Part shown: piece by piece, positions 1-6,858 of the stretch
How positions within the stretch are numbered: position 1 is the stretch's first letter
Layout of the letters: each line of letters begins with the position of its first letter
NCBI GenBank assembly: GCA_017479265.1
Contig: JAFVCK010000059.1
Coordinates: 46,736-110,735, forward strand
DNA from: Bacteroidales bacterium
Lineage (GTDB): Bacteria; Bacteroidota; Bacteroidia; Bacteroidales; UBA932
Direction: 5' to 3'
DNA length: 64,000 nt
Program-made: the position numbers and the translations under genes
The notes under the pieces: generated by a model
What the model was told of the DNA's origin: nothing
Seen by the model: only the letters and a program-made list of their open reading frames with translations
Database searches by the model: none

Positions 1-1
1 G

Positions 2-1039
2 ACCTCGGGCGGAGTAGTTTCCGCAGAGGTGCCCATACATGCGGGCAAGCTCTACAGTTTCAAGGTCGTGGCCTATAACGACGGCGGCAAGAGCTTCCCT
101 TCCGAAGTGCTGTGCGCAGGAGTGGCAGGTCGCAACAAAGTGCTGATTGTCAATAATTTCGACCGCACCAGCGGACCGGCTTGGTTCGATACTCCGACCT
201 ACGCGGGCTTTGACGCGGGGCTGGACGGAGGCGTGCCTTACATGAAGGATATAACCTACATTGGCAAGATGTACCAGTTCCGCCGCCAGTTGCTGTGGAC
301 GGACGACACCAATGCGGGTTTCGGCTCTTCATACACCGACGAGGCGGGCTTCCAGATGGCTGGCAACACCTTCGACTACCCTGTCATTCACGCCAGGGCC
401 CTCTTTGGCAAGGGATACAGCATCTGCTCCTGCTCTGCCGCCGCATTCAATGACGGTTCCATGGAGGACATATTCGCCACCGACATTATCTGCGGCAAGC
501 AGGTCACGACCCCGGGAGCGGTGCAGAACAGGTTCACGGTATTCACCCCCGAGCTGCAGGAGACCCTGCGCGCATACAAGGAAAAAGGCGGCCGCCTGCT
601 GGTCTCCGGCTCCAACATAGGGACAGACATCTGGGACATGGTAAGTCCGGTACAATATGACAGTACCTTCAGGGCCGGCAGCAAGGAATTTGTGAGGGAA
701 GTACTTGGCTACAAGTGGCTTACGGGATATGCCAGCCGCACGGGCGTGGTCAAGCCCTGGTGGGGTTCGGGCCCTTCGACGGGAGGTCTGGAGCCGTTCA
801 CCTACGTGCATGAGCCTTCGGAGAAAATGTACTGCGTGGAGACTCCGGACGGGCTGGCTCCGACCGGCAAGGGAGCGTCCAGTTTCCTGCGTTACGGCGA
901 TACCAACATTTCGGCTGCGGTCTCATTCGAAGACGGCCCTTGGAAAGCCGCGAGCATAGGGTTCCCGCTGGAGACCATAGAGGACCCGGATGCCCTGTCC
1001 GACCTCATGGAGCGCATTTTCGCCTGGTTCAGCAAATAA
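2..1039 (+). CDS. Xanthan-lyase-like secreted protein, C-terminal part (5' truncated by window edge)
   Basis: The frame is open from base 2 with no stop before 1039, so the gene begins outside the window; the GTG at 29 is inside it. The first 40 or so residues are the end of a fibronectin type III domain (strand pattern KLYSFKVVAYNDGG). The remainder starts with VLIVNNFDR and carries WFDTPTYAGFD, GVPYMKDITYIGKMYQFRR and WTDDTNAGFGSSYTD, a block I recognise from large Bacteroidales proteins annotated as xanthan lyase, which place it after FN3 domains. No catalytic residues can be assigned, and real xanthan lyase activity is doubtful. The protein is probably exported, but its signal peptide is not visible. 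The next promoter follows about 40 nt downstream. Confidence 0.75.
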   Translation, partial: TSGGVVSAEVPIHAGKLYSFKVVAYNDGGKSFPSEVLCAGVAGRNKVLIVNNFDRTSGPAWFDTPTYAGFDAGLDGGVPYMKDITYIGKMYQFRRQLLWTDDTNAGFGSSYTDEAGFQMAGNTFDYPVIHARALFGKGYSICSCSAAAFNDGSMEDIFATDIICGKQVTTPGAVQNRFTVFTPELQETLRAYKEKGGRLLVSGSNIGTDIWDMVSPVQYDSTFRAGSKEFVREVLGYKWLTGYASRTGVVKPWWGSGPSTGGLEPFTYVHEPSEKMYCVETPDGLAPTGKGASSFLRYGDTNISAAVSFEDGPWKAASIGFPLETIEDPDALSDLMERIFAWFSK

Positions 1040-1076
1040 TTTACCCCTTCATCAGCTTATCCTTTTAGACGTTTCT

Positions 1077-1108
1077 ATTGTTATTCCGGTCGTTTTTAGT
1101 TACATTTG
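1077..1108 (+). promoter_or_regulatory. Bacteroides-type promoter of the E2-like/acyl-CoA ligase operon
   Basis: ATTG at 1077-1080, 20 nt, then TACATTTG at 1101-1108 fits the known TTTG-N19-21-TAnnTTTG consensus. Transcription should begin near 1115, giving a leader of about 160 nt that contains the whole palindromic repeat at 1135-1261. Confidence 0.6.
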
Positions 1109-1134
1109 TGGGATTTTATAACACTAAGATTTTG

Positions 1135-1261
1135 GAGAAAATAACCTTCCTCACTTGAACACGTAGCCACCCTCGGCTCGTAAGAGGGAGGGGCCCGGTG
1201 CTCCGCGCCGGGAGGGGTCGGGCACAGCCCGACGGTTCAGGTGAGGAATGGTTATTTTCTC
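1135..1261 (+). repeat. Palindromic intergenic repeat, copy 1
   Basis: A 127-bp element with imperfect inverted arms at 1135-1160 and 1235-1261 (GAGAAAATAACC...CTGAAC type). It encloses a 45-bp core (1152-1196) that is identical, in reverse orientation, to 48048-48092. Inside are further hairpins: CCCTC/GAGGG around 1170-1187 and GTCGGGC-ACA-GCCCGAC near 1218-1234. It sits between a promoter and the start codon at 1276, so it would be transcribed as a folded leader. No open frame or transposase is associated. Confidence 0.85.
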
Positions 1262-1275
1262 TGTACAAGCAAAAA

Positions 1276-2160
1276 ATGGAGCAAAGAAAAAAACACCGCA
1301 AAGACAGGCGCGACGGATGGTACCTCGAAGGACTGGATGCAATACATGTAATGATGCCCTACGTATTCGGCCCGAGGACAAAAAACGAAGCTGTACTAAG
1401 CGAAGTGATAGACCTGACAGAAGTTGACCGTTACCTTGCAGAAAAGAACGGGCGGAACCCCGAATTCAAATACACCTGGTTCCACGTCATAGCAGCCGTA
1501 CTCGCCAAAACCATACTCCTGCGCCCCAAGATGAACTGGTTCATCTCAGGAATGCGCTTCTACGAAAGGAAAGACATAGCCATAGCCTTCAACGCCAAAC
1601 GCAAATTCTCCGACGACGGCGAAGAAGCCCTGGCCCGCTTCGTACTCGACCGCGAAGGCGGCTCCCCGCTCGAACAAGTCCACGACTACGTCTGGAAATT
1701 CGTCACCAAAGTGCGCTCAAATGACGCACCCGAAGGCATAGGCAACACCCTGGAAATAGTCAAGAAACTCCCCCGCCCCATATTCAAGATGGTCGCATGG
1801 GGATTCAGGACCATGGAATACTTCGGCATATATCCCGAATCCATGGCCAAGGATGACCCCTGCTACTCCAGCGTATATCTGACCAACCTGGGCAGCATCA
1901 AGATGTGCGCCGACTATCACCATCTCTTCGACTGGGGCACCAACTCCTTCTTCGTAGTAATCAACGAAAAGAAACTGCGTCCCATATTCAACGAAGACGG
2001 CACCTACCAGATGCACAACACCCTCAAGCTGGGCTTCACCATTGACGAACGCATCGCCGACGGATATTACTTCGCCAAATCAATCAGACTGATGAGACAT
2101 CTGTTCGCCCACCCCGAACTGCTGGACCTGGATGCCTCCGCTCCCGTAGAATTTGAATAA
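1276..2160 (+). CDS. 2-oxoacid dehydrogenase E2-like acyltransferase domain protein
   Basis: A 294-residue protein resembling the catalytic (CAT-like) domain of lipoamide acyltransferases, without any lipoyl or peripheral-subunit-binding domain. ATG 1276 was chosen because the longer frame upstream is only translated palindromic repeat. The C-terminal block (HHLFDWGTNSFFVVINEKK, then GFTIDERIADGYYFAKSI) aligns by eye with the E2 active-site region, but the usual DHRxxDG is DERIADG here, so the catalytic His is Glu. It may therefore not transfer acyl groups in the normal way. Two bases separate it from the acyl-CoA ligase gene, so the two are one operon; a role in acyl or fatty acid metabolism is inferred from that. 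Confidence 0.8.
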   Translation: MEQRKKHRKDRRDGWYLEGLDAIHVMMPYVFGPRTKNEAVLSEVIDLTEVDRYLAEKNGRNPEFKYTWFHVIAAVLAKTILLRPKMNWFISGMRFYERKDIAIAFNAKRKFSDDGEEALARFVLDREGGSPLEQVHDYVWKFVTKVRSNDAPEGIGNTLEIVKKLPRPIFKMVAWGFRTMEYFGIYPESMAKDDPCYSSVYLTNLGSIKMCADYHHLFDWGTNSFFVVINEKKLRPIFNEDGTYQMHNTLKLGFTIDERIADGYYFAKSIRLMRHLFAHPELLDLDASAPVEFE

Positions 2161-2162
2161 AC

Positions 2163-3860
2163 ATGAAATACAACATTGACAACATCTCCACGCCGTGGCT
2201 GGAAAGCTACGGCGGAGTACCCTTCAACCTGGACTACCCCGAAACTTCAATGGCCGAAACCGTACTGGCCACCGCTGAAAGGGAAAAAGACTTCACGGCC
2301 CTCAGCTTCATGGGCAGGAAGATTTCATATACCCTTATGGCTCAGGAGATTGAACGCACCGCCAAAGCCTTCCACGCCCTCGGCGTAAGGGCCGGAGACA
2401 GAGTGCTGGTATGCCTTCCCAACGTACCCCAGGCCATATACTGCCTCTACGGCCTCAACCTCATAGGAGCCATAGCCTCCATGGTCCATCCCCTCTCGGC
2501 AGTCGGCGAAATAGTCTTCTACCTCAACGAAGCCTCCTGCGACATAGCCGTCACCCTGGACCAGTTCTACGCCAAATTCCTGGATGTCAAGAAGCAAAGG
2601 CCCATCAGCAGGCTTATCATCGCCAGGGTCTCCGAAGAACTCCCCTTCCCCCTCAATGTGGGTCAGAAACTCCTGACGGAACGCAAGTTCCCCAAGATAG
2701 ACCCCGAAGGCGGCGCAGTGCTCACCTGGAAGGAATTCATCAAGGGCGGCGAAAGCGTCAGCGAAGATGTCAAGGCACGCAAAGACCCTATGACTGAGGC
2801 GGTTGTGCTGTTCTCAGGCGGCACCACGGGAGTGACCAAGGGCATAATGCTCTCCGACCTCAACTTCAACGCCCTGGCCCTCCAGACAGAGGCCATGGCC
2901 CACGAGAGGGTCAACCACGCCAAGATGCTGGCCGCCATGCCGGTGTTCCACGGCTTCGGACTCGGAGTCTGCATACACACCATGATGGTAGCCGGCGGCA
3001 CCTCCATACTCGTGCCCCGCTTCAACGTAAAGAGCTATGCCAACCTAATCAAGAAGAACAGGCCCAATTTCATAGCCGGAGTGCCCACACTTTTCGAGGC
3101 CATAACCCGCAATACCTACCTCGACGGAGCCGACCTTTCCTGCCTTCGCGGAGTGTTCTCGGGCGGAGATTCGCTGACGATTGAGCTCAAGAAGAAGTTC
3201 GACAAGTTCCTCGCCGACCACGATGCCGGCATCCGCGTGCGCGAAGGATATGGCACCACGGAGTGCGTAACCGCCTGCTGCCTGACTCCTTACAACAAGG
3301 AGAAGGAGGGCAGCATAGGAATACCCTACCCCGACACCTATTTCAAGATTTGCAAGGTCGGCAGCAACGAGGAGGTTCCTTACGGAGAGGAGGGCGAAAT
3401 CTGCCTCACCGGCCCTTCCATGATGCTCGGCTATATCAACCACGAGGAGGAGAACGCCTCTACGCTGCGCCGCCATGAGGACGGTCACGTATGGCTGCAC
3501 ACGGGCGACCTCGGAGTGATGGACAGCGAGGGTTTCGTGTATTTCCGACAGAGAATAAAGAGGATGATAGTGACCAGAGGATACAATGTCTATCCTTCGC
3601 AGATTGAGAACATTTTGGAGGGTCATCCTGCCGTACAGCGCAGCTGCGTCATCGGTGTTCCGGACGAGCTCAAGATGCAGAGGGTCAAGGCATTCGTTGT
3701 GCTGAAGGACGGCCGGAAGGACAGTCCCGAGCTGCGCGAGAGCATCCTGGAGCATTGCCGCGCACATATAGCCAAATATGCAATGCCTTCGGAGCTGGAG
3801 GTGAGGGATTCCCTGCCTACGACCCTGGTCGGCAAGGTGGCTTATACCAAACTCAGCTAA
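2163..3860 (+). CDS. AMP-forming acyl-CoA synthetase (long-chain fatty acid--CoA ligase family)
   Basis: A 565-residue member of the ANL (AMP-binding) superfamily, which activates a carboxylic acid to an acyl-adenylate and then to acyl-CoA. The ATP-binding loop is FSGGTTGVTKG (about residues 218-228), the A5 motif is EGYGTTE, the A7 motif is HTGDLG, and the A8 hinge is VTRGYNVYPSQIEN. The C-terminal Lys region (VGKVAYTKL) is intact and the length is normal. No signal peptide, so cytoplasmic. It is coupled to the E2-like gene with a 2-nt gap; substrate chain length cannot be read from sequence. Its 3' end overlaps the convergent 109-residue frame by 8 nt. Confidence 0.88.
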   Translation: MKYNIDNISTPWLESYGGVPFNLDYPETSMAETVLATAEREKDFTALSFMGRKISYTLMAQEIERTAKAFHALGVRAGDRVLVCLPNVPQAIYCLYGLNLIGAIASMVHPLSAVGEIVFYLNEASCDIAVTLDQFYAKFLDVKKQRPISRLIIARVSEELPFPLNVGQKLLTERKFPKIDPEGGAVLTWKEFIKGGESVSEDVKARKDPMTEAVVLFSGGTTGVTKGIMLSDLNFNALALQTEAMAHERVNHAKMLAAMPVFHGFGLGVCIHTMMVAGGTSILVPRFNVKSYANLIKKNRPNFIAGVPTLFEAITRNTYLDGADLSCLRGVFSGGDSLTIELKKKFDKFLADHDAGIRVREGYGTTECVTACCLTPYNKEKEGSIGIPYPDTYFKICKVGSNEEVPYGEEGEICLTGPSMMLGYINHEEENASTLRRHEDGHVWLHTGDLGVMDSEGFVYFRQRIKRMIVTRGYNVYPSQIENILEGHPAVQRSCVIGVPDELKMQRVKAFVVLKDGRKDSPELRESILEHCRAHIAKYAMPSELEVRDSLPTTLVGKVAYTKLS

Positions 3861-4182
3861 GACGAGCCTTTATGTCCCGCACTATCTCAGAGGATAGGTT
3901 GCGGGCGGAGGCCTGGAGCGTTACCAGATACCTGCCGCAGGATTCTTCGAGACGAACGGTGACATAGCCACGGCGCAGAAGGGTCCTGCGGAGTACTATG
4001 AAGTCGCAAGGGTCTGCGGAGGCCGGCAGGTCGCCTTCGCTTAATTCAGTGGATTTCAGGACTTTGCCACATTCGCGAAGTTCCGCTCCGAGCTGTCCGA
4101 GGGCCGTGCCGAAGGTCCCTTCGAAATTCCACTCGAAAGAGCCCGCATCCATCAGGAAAACCTTTATATCTATTCCTTTCAT
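3853..4182 (-). CDS. Small hypothetical protein coupled to mnmA
   Basis: A 109-residue protein of unknown function, rich in charged residues, with no signal peptide or membrane segment. Its ATG overlaps the mnmA stop as ATGA (4179-4182), typical of translational coupling, and this is the main reason to believe it. It runs into the end of the convergent acyl-CoA ligase gene. A pattern of short strands (YVTVRL, YLVTLQ) followed by a helix at the C-terminus suggests a compact alpha/beta fold. I recognise no family. Confidence 0.6.
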   Translation of the reverse strand: MKGIDIKVFLMDAGSFEWNFEGTFGTALGQLGAELRECGKVLKSTELSEGDLPASADPCDFIVLRRTLLRRGYVTVRLEESCGRYLVTLQASARNLSSEIVRDIKARLS

Positions 4183-5534
4183 ATCGTTCCGCTGCCAAGG
4201 AGGTCGTCGCCGATGTACCAGGCGGCAAACTGACCCGGAGTTATGCCCCTCTGCGGGGTATCGAAAAGTATATACAGGCCGCTTTCCCTCATTATGAGAG
4301 TAGCGTCCTGAAGAGGCTGGCGGTAGCGTATCCTGACCCTCGCACGAAGCATTCCGCCGACCTCAGGAAGAGAACCCGGCACAATGGAATGAATCTCCTC
4401 CGGAGCGATACGCAAAACACTGCGGGACAAGCCCTTATGTGTATGTCCCTCCCCGACATAGACTATATTCTTCTCTATGTCGGTATCAATCACGAACACG
4501 GGATTGGCATGGCCCCCTATGTTAAGGCCCTTTCTCTGTCCTATGGTATAGAACCACGCGCCCTCCTGGTGGCCAAGGAAAGCCCCGTAAGGATTGGGCT
4601 TCAGACGCGTCTTCTTTATATGCTTCTTGCCGCTGCGATAGACCTCGGTCTCGAAACGTATATCGTAATGCAGGGGCTGCGACAGCCTCAGCAGGTCCCC
4701 GTCCGAAAGAGCCGCTATACGCTCCGGAAGATAATGGTTGGGAACGCCTGTGCCGGAGCCTTTGTCCTCGCTGACATAGCCCGTAATCATGTTGGCCGAG
4801 CCGTCCTCTGTAATGGACGAAAGGGTCCTCTCCATAAACCTATACTGCTCATTGTCAGCATAATAGGCATCATACACCTCTATTACGTCACCCTCGCGAG
4901 GCTCAAGCTTCTGCTGCAGGAATGTAGGCAGGTCCACCTTGCCCACAAAGCATATTCCCTGGGAATCCTTCTTGTCCGCGCAGGGAAGGTCGGCCTCCTT
5001 GGCAATGCGCCTCACCTCGGGCTTGGTCAGGTGGCCTATGGGGAAAAGGGCCTTTGATAGCTGCTCCTGGCTGAGCTGGCAGAGGAAATAGCTCTGGTCC
5101 TTGTTGCCGTCGGTGCCTGCCAGCAGGTGATATATCCCCCTTTCCTCGGTCTTGCGGCAATAATGCCCGGTAGCCACCATGTCGGCCCCCAGCCTCTGCG
5201 CCGCCTCAAGGAAGGCATCGAACTTTATCTCCCTGTTGCACAGCACATCCGGATTTGGAGTGCGTCCCTTGGAATACTCGTCGAACATATAGTCCACGAC
5301 CCGCTGGCGATACTGCCTCGAAAGGTCCACGAAATAGAAGGGAATTCCTATCTTGCGGGCAGTCATCTCCGCCACGAACCTGTCCTCCTCCCACTCGCAA
5401 TCGCCGTGAAGGGTGGCATCGGCATCGTGCCAGTTCTGCATGAACATGGCGAACACGTCATAACCCTGCTGCTTGAGCAGCAAGGCCGCAACTGCGGAAT
5501 CAACTCCGCCCGACAAACCAATGCAGACCTTCAT
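4179..5534 (-). CDS. mnmA: tRNA-specific 2-thiouridylase MnmA with large internal insertion
   Basis: Sulfur-transfer enzyme that makes 2-thiouridine at the wobble position (U34) of tRNAs for Lys, Glu and Gln. The ATP PP-loop SGGVDS is at residues 8-13, and the two catalytic cysteines are visible: Cys99 in DVLCNREIKF and Cys195 in GICFVGK. The conserved YTIGQRKGL follows near residue 330. At 451 residues it is about 90 longer than typical MnmA; the excess lies between residues 222 and 318, between the second Cys and the LGHQEG-WFYTIGQRKG block. ATG 5534 starts MKVCIGLSGG; the upstream extension is not conserved and would run into the SRP RNA. The gene ends in ATGA with the next frame. Confidence 0.93.
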   Translation of the reverse strand: MKVCIGLSGGVDSAVAALLLKQQGYDVFAMFMQNWHDADATLHGDCEWEEDRFVAEMTARKIGIPFYFVDLSRQYRQRVVDYMFDEYSKGRTPNPDVLCNREIKFDAFLEAAQRLGADMVATGHYCRKTEERGIYHLLAGTDGNKDQSYFLCQLSQEQLSKALFPIGHLTKPEVRRIAKEADLPCADKKDSQGICFVGKVDLPTFLQQKLEPREGDVIEVYDAYYADNEQYRFMERTLSSITEDGSANMITGYVSEDKGSGTGVPNHYLPERIAALSDGDLLRLSQPLHYDIRFETEVYRSGKKHIKKTRLKPNPYGAFLGHQEGAWFYTIGQRKGLNIGGHANPVFVIDTDIEKNIVYVGEGHTHKGLSRSVLRIAPEEIHSIVPGSLPEVGGMLRARVRIRYRQPLQDATLIMRESGLYILFDTPQRGITPGQFAAWYIGDDLLGSGTI

Positions 5535-5547
5535 AAAACAAAAAAAA

Positions 5548-5644
5548 GGGAAAGCTTGGCACATCGCACCGCTACGACCTCCTACCCTTGCTGCCTTCCG
5601 GCCCTGGGGGAGTTTGGAGGGAGCTGGTCGTGTACGACTTTCCC
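5548..5644 (-). ncRNA. ffs: Signal recognition particle RNA (4.5S, bacterial small type)
   Basis: Read on the minus strand, the roughly 97-nt transcript carries the universal SRP apical loop (GGCCGGAAGGCAGCAAGGG at about 5587-5605), flanked by complementary helices (CTCCC...GGGAG regions) and closed by GGGAAAG/CTTTCCC at the two ends. A run of eight T with further Ts follows at the 3' end (5541-5534), acting as terminator just in front of mnmA. It scaffolds Ffh for co-translational membrane targeting. Ends are inferred from the closing stem. Confidence 0.9.
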
Positions 5645-5649
5645 TTGCG

Positions 5650-5680
5650 CAAAGTTACGAATAATTCTTGATTTGGCAAT
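5650..5680 (-). promoter_or_regulatory. Promoter of the SRP RNA
   Basis: On the minus strand ATTG (5680-5677), 19 nt, then TAACTTTG (5657-5650) matches the Bacteroides consensus and lies directly before the mature RNA. Its upstream end abuts the stop codon of the esterase gene. Confidence 0.7.
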
Positions 5681-5681
5681 A

Positions 5682-6791
5682 CTATTTGAGGATTTTGTCC
5701 TCAAGGGGCCATCCTGCGACCGTGGCGACGTAAGGCAGTATGGCGTGAGCCCACTTGCGGTGTCCGGCATAGTTGGGATGCCAGCTTGCGCCAAGGTCGG
5801 AGTCCCAGTTGATGCCTAAGGGGCAGAGGGCCATGTACCATACTTCAGAAAGGCCCGAGGCCTCCATCGAAGTCTTGATATAATCGCGCATCAGTTCGTC
5901 CGAAGGGGCGGCTATGCAGAGAATCTTGTGATGCTCCCCGTATGCCGCCTTGATGTTCTTCAAAAGGCGGATGTAGTCTGCCCTGAATTCCTTGATGGAA
6001 GGCTGGCGGCCTGTGGAAAAGTCATTGGTACACAGGTATATGACAGTAAGGTCGGGGCGGTATGGAGCGGCCTGCGCGTCCCACTTGGGACCCTCCTTTT
6101 CAGTGTCGTACAGAAGGTTGTAGCGGTCCGGCATGGTCCAGCCCCTGCCAAAGTCGTCGTAGTTGCGGTTTATGCCCTGCCCGGAATGGGCCACCAGGAT
6201 GTAGTCGGCATCGAAATAGCGGCTGATGATGGTGGCGTAGGTCTTGTTGGAATTCTCATCGGCAGGACGGAAAGGTTCTGAGCGCACGGAGTTCTCGGCC
6301 CCGTAACCGCATGTATATGAATCGCCTACAAACTCTATGAGCCTGGGCTTGAGCCCCTGGGCCTGCAGGACCTCGCCCCTTGTGACGAAGCAGTGCAGGG
6401 TGGTCCTCCCCTGCTCCGCCTCGGTGCGCTTCTGCAGAACCAGGCTGTGAGCGCCCTTGGCCTTGATTGCACTCTCGTCAAAGAGCACGTACAGGCTGTC
6501 CTTCCCTTCTATGGCGATTACCTTGTCCGGCTCGCAGGAGGTGTCCTTGTCCAGCCAGACATTGTAGTAGTTCTTCTTGGTGTCCGAGGCCCGCAGGGCT
6601 ATGTACCTTCCCTCGAAAGCCACTCTTGCATAAACTCCTGTCCATTCGAAAGTTACGTCGTCGCCGCTGACAAAGGTGCGGCCTATGATTGTGATGCGGG
6701 AGTCGCTTGCGGGAGTGACAAGGTCCTTCGTAGCGGCCGAGGCGGCCATGGTGCCGAGGGCCATCAATGCAAGAATCAACAATTTCTTCAT
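5682..6791 (-). CDS. CE2-type SGNH acetylesterase, secreted
   Basis: A 369-residue exported esterase of the carbohydrate esterase 2 type, which removes acetyl groups from polysaccharides such as xylan or mannan. ATG 6791 gives a clean signal peptide (MKKLLILALMALGTMAASA). After an N-terminal beta-sandwich (about residues 25-145) comes the SGNH hydrolase domain: GDSYTCGYGAEN holds the nucleophile Ser, HSGQGINRNY the oxyanion glycine region, CTNDFS the Asn block, and DLGASWHPNYAGH the catalytic His. This order matches CE2 rather than CE3. It is expressed alone, divergent from ettA and followed by the SRP RNA gene. Confidence 0.85.
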   Translation of the reverse strand: MKKLLILALMALGTMAASAATKDLVTPASDSRITIIGRTFVSGDDVTFEWTGVYARVAFEGRYIALRASDTKKNYYNVWLDKDTSCEPDKVIAIEGKDSLYVLFDESAIKAKGAHSLVLQKRTEAEQGRTTLHCFVTRGEVLQAQGLKPRLIEFVGDSYTCGYGAENSVRSEPFRPADENSNKTYATIISRYFDADYILVAHSGQGINRNYDDFGRGWTMPDRYNLLYDTEKEGPKWDAQAAPYRPDLTVIYLCTNDFSTGRQPSIKEFRADYIRLLKNIKAAYGEHHKILCIAAPSDELMRDYIKTSMEASGLSEVWYMALCPLGINWDSDLGASWHPNYAGHRKWAHAILPYVATVAGWPLEDKILK

Positions 6792-6829
6792 ATACCTCAA
6801 TATTTTTCGTAAAATTAACATTTTTTGCT

Positions 6830-6837
6830 TATGTTTG
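6830..6837 (+). promoter_or_regulatory. -7 element (TATGTTTG) upstream of ettA
   Basis: TATGTTTG fits TAnnTTTG and lies 22 nt before the ettA start. The -33 region (TTTCG near 6804-6808) is a weak match. Confidence 0.5.
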
Positions 6838-6858
6838 CAACAAACACTATCACGTATT

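Noticed and set aside
1135-1261. Retron or group II intron RNA as explanation of the palindromic repeat
   Set aside because: No reverse transcriptase gene lies near either copy and no catalytic intron or msr/msd organisation could be recognised.
1198-1275. N-terminal extension of the E2-like protein from 1198
   Set aside because: These codons are translated palindromic repeat; the conserved-looking protein starts at ATG 1276.
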